From positions 54,916 to 118,915 of the forward strand of contig JAIMAU010000008.1 in NCBI GenBank assembly GCA_023511795.1: 64,000 nt of DNA. Reading direction: 5' to 3'. The notes beneath the pieces are model-generated. The model saw only the letters and a list, made by a program, of their open reading frames with translations, was not told the DNA's origin and ran no database searches. Positions within the stretch are counted from its first letter, which is position 1, and every line of letters begins with the position of its first letter. This stretch comes from Armatimonadota bacterium (lineage in GTDB: Bacteria > Armatimonadota > UBA5829 > DTJY01). A program made the position numbers and the translations under genes. Positions 25,590 through 33,615 of this stretch are shown here, piece by piece.

Positions 25590-27185
25590 ATGCCAATTGA
25601 TGTTGAGTATCTTGTGTTGGGGAGCGGCATTGCCGGACTAACTTTTGCTTTGCGTGTTAGTAAGTTCGGAAAGGTAGCCCTCGTCACCAAAAAAAGCGAC
25701 ACAGAGTCGAATACAAATTACGCCCAGGGTGGGATTGCATGCGTAATGAGCGAAGATGACTCGTTCGACCTTCACATACTCGATACGCAAATTGCAGGTG
25801 CTGGCCTCTGCCGAAAAGAAGCAGTTGAAACCATCGTTAGGGAAGGCCCAAGCCGTGTTCGAGAATTGGTTGAACTAGGGGTCAAGTTCAGCACGGAGAA
25901 AACACCCTCGGGAGAGGAGCGTTTTGCTCTTGGGCGAGAAGGCGGTCATTCAAAGCGAAGAATCCTTCATGCTGCCGACCTAACGGGACGTGAAATTGAG
26001 CGTGCCCTTGTTGTTCAAGTAAAAAAGCAGGAGAACATTCGCATTTTTGAGCATGAGTTTGCAATTGACCTAATTACCGAAAAGAATGGTAATAAAACTT
26101 GTCTAGGTGCCTATGTCTTTGATCCAGAAACTGAGGAAGTTACAGTTTTCAGGGCAAAAGCTACCATGTTGGCTACTGGTGGCCTTGGTAGAGTGTACTT
26201 GCATACCACCAACCCGGAGATCGCTACGGGCGATGGTGTGGCAATGGCTTATCGAGCTGGAGCGAAAATAGCGAATATGGAGTTTATTCAATTTCACCCA
26301 ACCTCGCTTTACCATCCTGATGCCCGGTCGTTCTTAATCTCAGAAGCTGTGCGCGGTGAAGGGGGTGTGCTTAGACTCCGAGACGGCAGCACATTCATGG
26401 AAAAATACCATCACATGGGTTGCCTTGCGCCTAGAGATATCGTCGCTAGGGCAATTGATGCAGAACTTAAGAGAAGCGGCGATGAGTGCGTCTACCTCGA
26501 TGTGACCCACCTTGACCCTGAGAAGCTGAAAAGGCGTTTTCCTAACATTTATGAAAAATGTCTTTCAGTCGGCTTAGATATCACGAAAGAGTGGATTCCT
26601 ATAGTTCCGGCAGCTCATTATAGTTGCGGCGGCGTGCTGACAGATATTTACGGCCGAGCCTCAATTGACAGGCTGTATGCTGCTGGCGAAGTAGCTTGCA
26701 CCGGCGTTCATGGAGCAAACCGTCTTGCGAGCAATTCTCTGCTAGAAGCATTGGTATTTGCCCATCGTGCTGCGGATGATGCAATTGGCATTCCGTATAA
26801 TAGCGTCATGGACTTGGACCGAGAAGTTGCCGATTTTCCAAGAGATGTTCACTCTCAGTATGTCAGCGAAAAATTAATTGCAGAACTTACTGAACAGCTC
26901 CGGAATGTAATGTGGAGAGATGTCGGCATAGTTCGCACGAATGATAGGCTTCTAAAGGCACAAGCTGAAGTGCGGGAAATTGCAAATAAAGTCAATGAGC
27001 TGTATTCGACTGGTCGTCTTACTACATCCTTGCTCGAACTTCGGAACCTAGCGACTGTCGCCGAATTGATCATTAAATCAGCCCTTATGCGTAAAGAAAG
27101 TCGTGGCTTGCATTACAATTTAGATTATCCCACACTGGATGATGTTAATTGGAAAACGGAAACAATTCTCGTTTGCGACCAATAA
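25590..27185 (+). CDS. nadB: L-aspartate oxidase
   Basis: 531 aa FAD enzyme that oxidises L-aspartate to iminoaspartate for NAD synthesis. Seen: the dinucleotide fold LGSGIAGLTFALRVSKFG, NYAQGGIACV, the active-site region FALGREGGHSKRRILHAADL, EFIQFHPTSLY, and VPAAHYSCGGV with GVHGANRLASNSLLE. A helical succinate-dehydrogenase-like C-terminus is present. The partners nadA and nadC are not in the window. Its place inside a tetrapyrrole cluster is unusual. Its end overlaps the next gene by about 37 bp if the TTG start there is right. Confidence 0.94.
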   Translation: MPIDVEYLVLGSGIAGLTFALRVSKFGKVALVTKKSDTESNTNYAQGGIACVMSEDDSFDLHILDTQIAGAGLCRKEAVETIVREGPSRVRELVELGVKFSTEKTPSGEERFALGREGGHSKRRILHAADLTGREIERALVVQVKKQENIRIFEHEFAIDLITEKNGNKTCLGAYVFDPETEEVTVFRAKATMLATGGLGRVYLHTTNPEIATGDGVAMAYRAGAKIANMEFIQFHPTSLYHPDARSFLISEAVRGEGGVLRLRDGSTFMEKYHHMGCLAPRDIVARAIDAELKRSGDECVYLDVTHLDPEKLKRRFPNIYEKCLSVGLDITKEWIPIVPAAHYSCGGVLTDIYGRASIDRLYAAGEVACTGVHGANRLASNSLLEALVFAHRAADDAIGIPYNSVMDLDREVADFPRDVHSQYVSEKLIAELTEQLRNVMWRDVGIVRTNDRLLKAQAEVREIANKVNELYSTGRLTTSLLELRNLATVAELIIKSALMRKESRGLHYNLDYPTLDDVNWKTETILVCDQ

Positions 27186-28705
27186 GCAAAGGAAAAGTCT
27201 ATTTGGTTGGGGCAGGACCTGGTGATCCCGGACTTCTTACCATTAGGGGATTAGAATGTATCAAAGAAGCGGATGTAATCGTCTATGACCGCTTAGTTCA
27301 TCCCTCAACCCTCTCGCATGGGCGCTCTGATGCTGAGTTGATTTATGTGGGTAAGACATCAGGTGCGCACACAATGAATCAAGAAGACATAAACCGTTTA
27401 TTGAGCAGCAAGGCACTCGAGGGCAAAATAGTAGTTCGGTTGAAGGGTGGCGACCCATTTGTGTTCGGCCGGGGCGGCGAGGAAGCAGAGCACCTTGCAA
27501 ACCTAGGGATTGAGTTCGAGGTTGTTCCAGGTGTAACATCTGCTATTGCAGTACCAGCTTATGCCGGCATTCCAGTTACTCACCGGGAATTCGTTTCGTC
27601 TTTCGCTGTCGTTACCGGCCATGGAAAAGCCCAAAAGGACGGGCAAGAAGAAGATCAAATGCCTTTAGCTTCCTCCATTTCTCAGTTAGCTTGTTTTCCT
27701 GGCACCCTTGTTTTCCTTATGGGTATGGAAAACTTGCGAGAAATTGTTGCCGAACTTGTCAAAGGGGGGCTGCCGCCGTCCACACCCGTTGCCATTATTC
27801 GCTGGGGCACGTTGCCAAGCCAGGAAACACTCATAGGTACTTTGGAGTGTATTTGCGCGGAAGTAGAGCGAGCAAACTTTAAACCGCCCGCTGTAATCGT
27901 CGTTGGGGAAGTTGTGAGGCTTAGGGAAAAGCTTAGGTGGTTTGACAATCGGCCATTATTTGGCAAGAACGTTTTGGTTACTCGAAGCCGCGACCAGGCT
28001 AGCGCGTTATCTGACCTTTTGCGAAAGTGTGGAGCTAACCCCATTGAATTTCCGCTTATAAAAATTGTTTCGCCAACGGATTTTAGCAGGTTGGATATGG
28101 CACTTGACCATATCGAAGAATATGATTGGCTTATATTCACAAGCACAAATGGCTTCAAGGCCGTTGTTAGTCGTCTAGAAGTACTTGGGCGCGACATCAG
28201 GTGGCTGAAAGGTCCAAAGATTTGCGCAATAGGCTCAGCCACCGCTGAAGCCATCAGGGCATTTGGAATTCGCGTAGATTTCGTGCCTTCACAATTTATA
28301 GCGGAAGCAATTGTGCACGAATTTCCTGAGGAAGTTAGTGGGAAGCGAATTCTTCTTCCGAGGGCAGAAGAAGCACGTGAAACTCTTCCAGAAAAATTGG
28401 GTGAGCAAGGGGCAGTGGTAGATGTAGTGAGTGTTTATCGGACTGAGCTTGATGAAACTGGGGAGATAAGCAGAATTCGTGAAATGCTCTCCAAGGGCGA
28501 AATCGATATTATTACTTTCACCAGCTCGTCAACCGTGAAAAATTTCGTAAAGTTGATTGGAACATGCGTTCCAGAAAAAACTACGATAGCTTGCATTGGC
28601 CCGATTACAGCGCATACTGCAAAAGAATTGGGCATCGAGCCCGATGTCGTTGCAGAGCGCTATACAATAGAAGGTTTAGTTAACTCGCTAATAGGTAGTC
28701 TATAA
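27149..28705 (+). CDS. cobA-hemD: Fused uroporphyrinogen-III C-methyltransferase / uroporphyrinogen-III synthase
   Basis: 518 aa in two parts. Residues about 14-265 are SUMT (GKVYLVGAGPGDPGLLTIRG, VVRLKGGDPFVFGRGGEEAE, VPGVTSAIAVPAYAGIP), which methylates uroporphyrinogen III to precorrin-2. Residues about 270-515 are HemD (NVLVTRSRDQASALSDLL, DWLIFTSTNGFKAV, TFTSSSTVKNF), which closes hydroxymethylbilane to uroporphyrinogen III. The two steps are thus in one chain, fed by HemC. No ATG is available; TTG 27149 or TTG 27173 are the candidate starts. Confidence 0.93.
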   Translation: MENGNNSRLRPISKGKVYLVGAGPGDPGLLTIRGLECIKEADVIVYDRLVHPSTLSHGRSDAELIYVGKTSGAHTMNQEDINRLLSSKALEGKIVVRLKGGDPFVFGRGGEEAEHLANLGIEFEVVPGVTSAIAVPAYAGIPVTHREFVSSFAVVTGHGKAQKDGQEEDQMPLASSISQLACFPGTLVFLMGMENLREIVAELVKGGLPPSTPVAIIRWGTLPSQETLIGTLECICAEVERANFKPPAVIVVGEVVRLREKLRWFDNRPLFGKNVLVTRSRDQASALSDLLRKCGANPIEFPLIKIVSPTDFSRLDMALDHIEEYDWLIFTSTNGFKAVVSRLEVLGRDIRWLKGPKICAIGSATAEAIRAFGIRVDFVPSQFIAEAIVHEFPEEVSGKRILLPRAEEARETLPEKLGEQGAVVDVVSVYRTELDETGEISRIREMLSKGEIDIITFTSSSTVKNFVKLIGTCVPEKTTIACIGPITAHTAKELGIEPDVVAERYTIEGLVNSLIGSL

Positions 28706-28708
28706 AGA

Positions 28709-29872
28709 ATGATTGGAATTACTAGGTTATACTGTGGCACGGTTACCTCTGGCGATTCTTTAAGATATGATAGGGAGCATATCTCGGCCTTAGATAAAAG
28801 ACCTATCGTCGTTTGGAATTGCACACGCCGCTGCAATCTTCAATGCATTCATTGTTACTCTGACTCACAGAACATTAATTACTCAAACGAACTCACGGCT
28901 GAAGAAGCACGCGCGATGATAGGGGACCTAGCGAATTTTCGTGTGCCGGTTCTGCTGTTTTCGGGCGGAGAGCCTTTGATGCGGAAGGATATATTTGATC
29001 TTGCTGCATTTGCGAGAGAAAAAGGCATTCGGCCGGTGATCTCCACAAATGGTGTTCTCATAACCAAGCGCATAGCAAAAAGAATCGAACAAGCCGGATT
29101 TGGGTATGTCGGTATAAGCCTGGATGGGATCGGCGAACGAAATGACGTGTTTCGCGGGAAAAAGGGTGCATTTGAGTTGGCAATGCAAGGCTTTGATAAC
29201 TGCGTCGAAGCTGGGCAGAAAGTGGGCCTTCGTCTCACACTCACGCGACATAACTTCCAGGACTTGAATGCAATTTTTGACTTCATCGAGGAGCATAAGA
29301 TAAATCGAGCTTGTTTTTATCATTTGGTATATACAGGTAGGGGACGGGGTCTTCGAGATGAGGACTTGTCGCACGTAGAGACGAGAAGGGCGGTTGATAT
29401 TATAATCGACCGCGCCGCCGATTTCCACCGGCGGGGGCTAGAAAAGGATATCCTTACCGTGGACAACCATGCAGATGGACCATACCTTTATATGCGCATG
29501 CTCCGAGAAGGTTCCAACCGGGCAGGGGAAGTTTTGCGGCTCCTAAAATCAAATGGCGGCAACCAGTCTGGCATTGGCATCGGTTGCATAGATAATGAGG
29601 GCAATGTGCATGCTGACCAGTTTTGGGGTCATTACTCTTTCGGCAATGTTAGGCAGCGGAAGTTCAGTGAGATATGGTTGGACACCTCCGACCCATTAAT
29701 GGCTGGTCTTAAAAACAGGAAGTCGTTGCTCAAGGGCAGGTGCGCGGTATGCAAATGGCTTGACATCTGCAATGGGAATTTTCGTGTACGCGCTGAGGCT
29801 GTATTTGGTGATGTTTGGGCTCCCGACCCAGCGTGCTATCTAACGGATGAGGAGATTGGAGTAAAAGGATAA
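28709..29872 (+). CDS. ahbC: Radical SAM/SPASM protein, AhbC/NirJ-like (didecarboxysiroheme deacetylase)
   Basis: 387 aa. The radical SAM cluster motif is CNLQCIHC (Cys 42, 46, 49), followed by LLFSGGEPLMRKD and VGISLDGIGERND. A C-terminal Cys-rich segment (CAVCKWLDICNG) would bind a second cluster. The N-terminus MIGITRLYCGTV and overall layout match AhbC, which removes acetate side chains from 12,18-didecarboxysiroheme, or the related heme d1 enzyme NirJ. With SUMT next door, a siroheme-dependent heme route is the best reading. AhbA, AhbB and AhbD are not in view. Confidence 0.85.
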   Translation: MIGITRLYCGTVTSGDSLRYDREHISALDKRPIVVWNCTRRCNLQCIHCYSDSQNINYSNELTAEEARAMIGDLANFRVPVLLFSGGEPLMRKDIFDLAAFAREKGIRPVISTNGVLITKRIAKRIEQAGFGYVGISLDGIGERNDVFRGKKGAFELAMQGFDNCVEAGQKVGLRLTLTRHNFQDLNAIFDFIEEHKINRACFYHLVYTGRGRGLRDEDLSHVETRRAVDIIIDRAADFHRRGLEKDILTVDNHADGPYLYMRMLREGSNRAGEVLRLLKSNGGNQSGIGIGCIDNEGNVHADQFWGHYSFGNVRQRKFSEIWLDTSDPLMAGLKNRKSLLKGRCAVCKWLDICNGNFRVRAEAVFGDVWAPDPACYLTDEEIGVKG

Positions 29873-31053
29873 TGGATAACAATCTGTTATCCCAGCAACC
29901 CACATCCAATATGCAAGCCAGACAACATTCGCGTTGTCCCACCGTTCTTGTTGCGATGTCGGGCGGTGTAGACAGTTCGGTAGCTGCGGCAATTCTTGTC
30001 GAAGAGGGTTATAACGTAATTGGCGTTACAATGCAAATATGGCCACAGCAAAACGAAGCTGAGCAAAAGTTCAGTCGAACATGCTGTTCGCTGAGCGCAA
30101 TCGATGATGCCCGCCGAGTTGCTTTTCAATTGGGTATCCCGCATTACTTAATGAATTTCCGTGAAGTATTTGCACGCACAGTTGTTCATGATTTTATTGA
30201 GGAATATAGGCGGGGACGAACTCCAAATCCATGCATTCGGTGCAATCGTTTTATTAAGTTCGAAGCCCTTTTGGACAAGGCTAGGAGCCTTGGCGCTGAG
30301 TATATTGCAACTGGCCATTATGCTCGCATAATTTTCGATGAGTCACGGGGACGGTGGCTGCTAAAACGCGGAGTTGACAGTTCTAAAGACCAATCTTATG
30401 CTCTGTATAGTATGACCCAAGACCAACTTGCCCACACATTAATGCCGCTTGGCAATATGACTAAAGACGAGACTCGACGAATGGCATCAAAGCTTGGTTT
30501 GGCGGTCGCAACAAAGCCTGAAAGCCAAGAGATATGCTTTGTGGAAGACAGGAAGTACCCTGAGTTTCTCAAATCAGTTGCGCCTGAGATTGCAAGGCCT
30601 GGTCCGATTTTAGACACGAAAGGGCAGGTTATCGGAGAGCATAAAGGCATTGCCTTTTACACTATTGGCCAGCGCAAAGGACTTGGAATTGCCCTGGGCG
30701 AACCAATGTATGTTGTCAGAATAAATCCAGAGCGCAATGCCATTGTAATTGGGCGAAATGAAGATTTATATTCGCGCACGCTAGTGGCAAGAGACTTAAA
30801 TTTTATTTCCATCGAAAACCTGCAGGAGCAGATTGTTGTTACAGCGAAGGTAAGGTATAATATGAAAGATTCGCCAGCCATACTTGCTCCCCTACCAAAC
30901 GGGGAGGCGCTTGTAACCTTTGATAAGCCGCAGAGAGCGATAACTCCAGGCCAAGCCGTGGTGTGCTACAGGGGCGAGGAAGTTGTCGGCGGTGGCACAA
31001 TAGATAGGGTAGCAGAAAGCAATGATGCAATAAAATGTTGCAACTTTAACTAA
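29872..31053 (+). CDS. mnmA: tRNA-specific 2-thiouridylase
   Basis: 393 aa. It thiolates U34 of tRNA-Lys, -Glu and -Gln. Seen: the PP-loop AMSGGVDSSVAAAIL, the first catalytic Cys in GRTPNPCIRCN, the persulfide Cys in ESQEICFVED, and GQRKGLGI in the central domain. The ATG overlaps the ahbC stop (TAATG) with GGAG and AAGGA upstream, so the two are translationally coupled although functionally unrelated. Confidence 0.96.
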   Translation: MDNNLLSQQPTSNMQARQHSRCPTVLVAMSGGVDSSVAAAILVEEGYNVIGVTMQIWPQQNEAEQKFSRTCCSLSAIDDARRVAFQLGIPHYLMNFREVFARTVVHDFIEEYRRGRTPNPCIRCNRFIKFEALLDKARSLGAEYIATGHYARIIFDESRGRWLLKRGVDSSKDQSYALYSMTQDQLAHTLMPLGNMTKDETRRMASKLGLAVATKPESQEICFVEDRKYPEFLKSVAPEIARPGPILDTKGQVIGEHKGIAFYTIGQRKGLGIALGEPMYVVRINPERNAIVIGRNEDLYSRTLVARDLNFISIENLQEQIVVTAKVRYNMKDSPAILAPLPNGEALVTFDKPQRAITPGQAVVCYRGEEVVGGGTIDRVAESNDAIKCCNFN

Positions 31054-31079
31054 AATATGTCACTATTAGGCATTCGGGG

Positions 31080-31505
31080 GTGCGATTGGTGGAAGGGCTA
31101 CTTATAGCGACGGTGGTGCTTACGTCAATAGCTTTGTTCTTGCTTGCAGTAGCTTGCATAATGCTCGCCACCATGGCTGGCAGGATTGGCAAGCTCAGTG
31201 AGGAGATAACCAAGTTTGTAAGAGATGCCCGGGAAGAGTTCATCCCTGTTGCCGCTGAGGCTCGGTCGGCATTGGCGAATATTGATAAACTCACAAACAG
31301 AACAGCTGACATCGCTGAACGCGTAAGTCGTGTTGCAGAAAAAGCCGAATGCTTGCTAGACGGTGCATATGTCGCCGAAGTTGCAGGCAGAGTGGTGAAA
31401 TCTTCAGCTTCAAGTCTATTAAGTGTTTATGAAGGAATTAAGCAGGGAATTAAAACATTGCGCAAATCTAAGGAAGAAGTCGAAGGAGGTATTGGAAGTG
31501 AGTAA
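31080..31505 (+). CDS. DUF948 domain protein (YtxG-like)
   Basis: 141 aa: an N-terminal membrane segment (LLIATVVLTSIALFLLAVAC) and then a long amphipathic, coiled-coil-like helix region (KLSEEITKFVRDAREEFIP...). This is the DUF948 layout. The start is GTG at 31080; a GTG at 31089 is possible. In Bacillus the DUF948 protein YtxG lies next to YtxH and belongs to the general-stress regulon; here the same pair stands directly upstream of a sigma-B-like module. Function is unknown even in model species. Confidence 0.8.
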   Translation: MRLVEGLLIATVVLTSIALFLLAVACIMLATMAGRIGKLSEEITKFVRDAREEFIPVAAEARSALANIDKLTNRTADIAERVSRVAEKAECLLDGAYVAEVAGRVVKSSASSLLSVYEGIKQGIKTLRKSKEEVEGGIGSE

Positions 31506-31833
31506 TGAAGAGGAAAAAAGTGTTCTAATCAGCGTTCTTGCAGGCATAGGTATAGGAGCAATCGTCGGTGCGGCAGTCGGGCTTTTATTCGCACCCAAAG
31601 CTGGCTCGGAGACGCGCGAGGATATAAAGAAAGCCGCGGACGACCTGAAAGCAAAAGCCCAAGATGTAGTTCAGGAGCTATCTACATCAGCTGAGGAGCT
31701 TGTCTCGAAGAGCAAGGACCTTATTGAGGCTACCCGTGAAAAGGTTCAACAGGCAATTGAGGCAGGCAAGCGAGCAATGGCTGAAAAGAGGAATGAATTA
31801 GAACAAAAAGGCGAAGAGTCAGCCGAAGCCTAA
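31498..31833 (+). CDS. YtxH-like general stress protein
   Basis: 111 aa from the GTG at 31498, which overlaps the end of the DUF948 gene and has GGAGG eight bases upstream. A glycine-rich membrane segment (VLAGIGIGAIVGAAVGLLFA) leads into the YtxH signature PKAGSETREDIKKAA and a long charged helix ending in Glu. Longer readings from 31423 overlap the upstream gene and are rejected. Probably a membrane-tethered helical stress protein. Confidence 0.85.
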   Translation: MSNEEEKSVLISVLAGIGIGAIVGAAVGLLFAPKAGSETREDIKKAADDLKAKAQDVVQELSTSAEELVSKSKDLIEATREKVQQAIEAGKRAMAEKRNELEQKGEESAEA

Positions 31834-31851
31834 TAAAAAGCGTGTAAACTA

Positions 31852-31880
31852 GGCTAAATATGGGAAAAACTTATTTAGCC
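31852..31880 (+). repeat. Hairpin between ytxH-like gene and rsbV
   Basis: GGCTAAATA (31852-31860) pairs perfectly with TATTTAGCC (31872-31880) across an 11-nt loop. No T-run follows, so it may be an mRNA-processing or stability element rather than a terminator. Confidence 0.4.
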
Positions 31881-31908
31881 ATCTGATTCCAAAGAAAGGC
31901 GGCGAAAC

Positions 31909-32268
31909 ATGAATCTGAGGCTGGAGACACGATCTGTTGATTCGAAGGTTTCAATTATAGACTTGCAGGGCGAGATTGATGTTTTTACCGCTCCCCAGCT
32001 GAAACAACGGATACTTGAAATGCTTGATCAAGGGGTAATTCATCTCATAGTAAATCTTTCGGGCGTCGAGTATCTGGACAGCGCAGCATTGGGAGTGTTA
32101 ATTGGTGGGTTGAAGCGACTTCGAGAGCGGGATGGAAGCCTAAGTATCATCTGCCCGAATATGCGGATAAAACGCATCTTTGAGATCACAGGTCTAGACA
32201 AGATTTTTGACATATATGCGACTGAGGGTGAAGCGGTAAAATCGCTCAAAGCGAAGGAGGTCAGCTAA
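31909..32268 (+). CDS. rsbV: Anti-sigma factor antagonist (STAS domain, RsbV/SpoIIAA type)
   Basis: 119 aa STAS protein: LQGEIDVFTAPQLKQ, then VEYLDSAALGVLIG, with the Ser after Asp (Ser58) at the position phosphorylated in SpoIIAA and RsbV. When unphosphorylated such proteins capture the anti-sigma factor and free sigma. The next gene starts immediately after the stop. The phosphorylation site is kept even though the adjacent kinase-like protein looks impaired. Confidence 0.92.
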   Translation: MNLRLETRSVDSKVSIIDLQGEIDVFTAPQLKQRILEMLDQGVIHLIVNLSGVEYLDSAALGVLIGGLKRLRERDGSLSIICPNMRIKRIFEITGLDKIFDIYATEGEAVKSLKAKEVS

Positions 32269-32697
32269 GTGTCTCTTAACGGCCAGTCCGACGTCGTCGA
32301 GCTAAGAATACCATGCAAGCCCGAATTCGTCAGCGTTGCAAGGTTGGCAATTCTTGGGATTGCTAGTAGAATGCAGCTTTCATATGACGAAGTGGAGGAT
32401 GTGCGGCTTGCGGTGGGCGAGGCTTGTACGACAGCCGTCGAACGGGCTAAGAACGCTGCCAAAACCGACACATATATCAACATACGAAGCGAAATCTCAA
32501 ATTCCAAACTAACCATCGAAGTTGAAGATGAGGTCCCTACTGCTGAAATTCGCCCTTCGGAAGAGGCAGCTTCGCCTGAGAATATAGATGAGCAAAGCCT
32601 GGGGGCTTTGCTGATGGAGCTGCTTGTTGACGAAATCCAAGTCGAGCAGACCCCAAAGGGCGGCACACTCGTTCGCATGGTAAAATACGCAGGGTAA
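32269..32697 (+). CDS. rsbW: Anti-sigma factor, RsbW-like, with degenerate kinase motifs
   Basis: 142 aa with a GTG start directly after the rsbV stop. It aligns well with RsbW (IASRMQLSYDEVEDVRLAVG, EACTTAVERA, LLVDEIQV, the KY near the end). In Bacillus RsbW the N-box reads EACTN, whose Asn binds Mg-ATP; here it is Thr55. The G1 box DEG is DEV (87-89) and the glycine-rich GGLGLYLME segment reads QSLGALLME. ATP binding or kinase activity is therefore doubtful, while sigma binding may remain. This is inference from motifs. Confidence 0.85.
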   Translation: MSLNGQSDVVELRIPCKPEFVSVARLAILGIASRMQLSYDEVEDVRLAVGEACTTAVERAKNAAKTDTYINIRSEISNSKLTIEVEDEVPTAEIRPSEEAASPENIDEQSLGALLMELLVDEIQVEQTPKGGTLVRMVKYAG

Positions 32698-32702
32698 ATA
32701 AT

Positions 32703-33476
32703 ATGGCTCCACGAAAGAAAGTCGAAGCCACTATTCAAACGGACGATGATGCCGAGGCCCTTTTTGAAGAATATGCTCGCACAAGGGATCCTAAAATCCG
32801 TGATCGGCTGGTATTGATGCACCAAAACCTGGTGCGGTTTCTGGCCGGAAAGTTCATTAACCGAGGAGAGCCGATCGAGGATTTAGTCCAAGTGGGCACT
32901 ATTGGGCTCATCAACGCTATTGACCGCTTTGACCCCAAGCGGGGCACGAAGTTCTCGACCTACGCCACTCCTACAATAGTCGGCGAAATTAGGCGTTACT
33001 TCCGCGACAAAGCTTGGAGTCTGAAAGTTCCGCGACGGCTCCAGGAGTTGAATCTGGCGGCGAACAAGGCTGCCGAAGAACTATCACAAAAGTTGGGAAG
33101 ACCGCCGACCATCCAGGAGATTGCGGAGGCGGTAAATGCTACTGAGCAAGAGACTCTTGAGGCAATAGAACTAGGAAACGCCTATGATGCAATCTCGCTT
33201 GATAGCAAGCTTGAGCATGAAAGCGATTCTTCGCCTCTTAGCTTATCCGAGTTTGTAGGAGATATTGACGGTTCGCTTGACAACATCGAGAGATACGGAG
33301 ACCTCAACCAGGCAATTGATTGCTTAGACCAGCGCGAGAAGTCCATTATTTACTTGAGATTCTTCAAAGATATGTCACAAACTGAGGTTGCCAAAAGGCT
33401 AAATATTTCACAGATGCATGTGTCTCGTCTTCAGCAAAAAGCTCTAAAGCGGCTTAGGGAACTTCTCGCCGATTAA
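32703..33476 (+). CDS. sigB: RNA polymerase sigma factor, SigB/SigF type
   Basis: 257 aa. Region 2 (LVQVGTIGLINAIDRFDP, FSTYATPTIVGEIRRYFRD), region 3 (VPRRLQELNLAANKAAEELS) and region 4 (DQREKSIIYLRFFKDMSQTE with the helix-turn-helix ending in MHVSRLQQKALKRL) are complete. It belongs to the SigB/F/G stress and sporulation group. It lies five bases behind the anti-sigma gene, forming rsbV-rsbW-sigB. Likely targets include the DUF948/YtxH genes just upstream. Confidence 0.93.
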   Translation: MAPRKKVEATIQTDDDAEALFEEYARTRDPKIRDRLVLMHQNLVRFLAGKFINRGEPIEDLVQVGTIGLINAIDRFDPKRGTKFSTYATPTIVGEIRRYFRDKAWSLKVPRRLQELNLAANKAAEELSQKLGRPPTIQEIAEAVNATEQETLEAIELGNAYDAISLDSKLEHESDSSPLSLSEFVGDIDGSLDNIERYGDLNQAIDCLDQREKSIIYLRFFKDMSQTEVAKRLNISQMHVSRLQQKALKRLRELLAD

Positions 33477-33552
33477 TATCCGTTTAATAGCTAGGACACA
33501 ACCGCCACCTTTTGGGACTTCAATTCTTCCTTCCAAAGCACAACTTGGTTTG

Positions 33553-33582
33553 TTGACAATATAGTTTCAAAATAACTACTAT
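33553..33582 (+). promoter_or_regulatory. Promoter for the AI-2E-type permease
   Basis: TTGACA (33553-33558), an 18-bp spacer and TACTAT (33577-33582), 34 bp before the ATG at 33616. Confidence 0.45.
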
Positions 33583-33615
33583 TGGTGAGATTTTACACTT
33601 GAATGGTGTACAACT

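Noticed and set aside
31909..32268. Loss of the RsbV phosphorylation site (DSAALG instead of DSSGLG or DSTGLG)
   Set aside because: Counting against SpoIIAA and RsbV shows that the phosphorylated Ser is the first one after Asp, and that Ser58 is present here.
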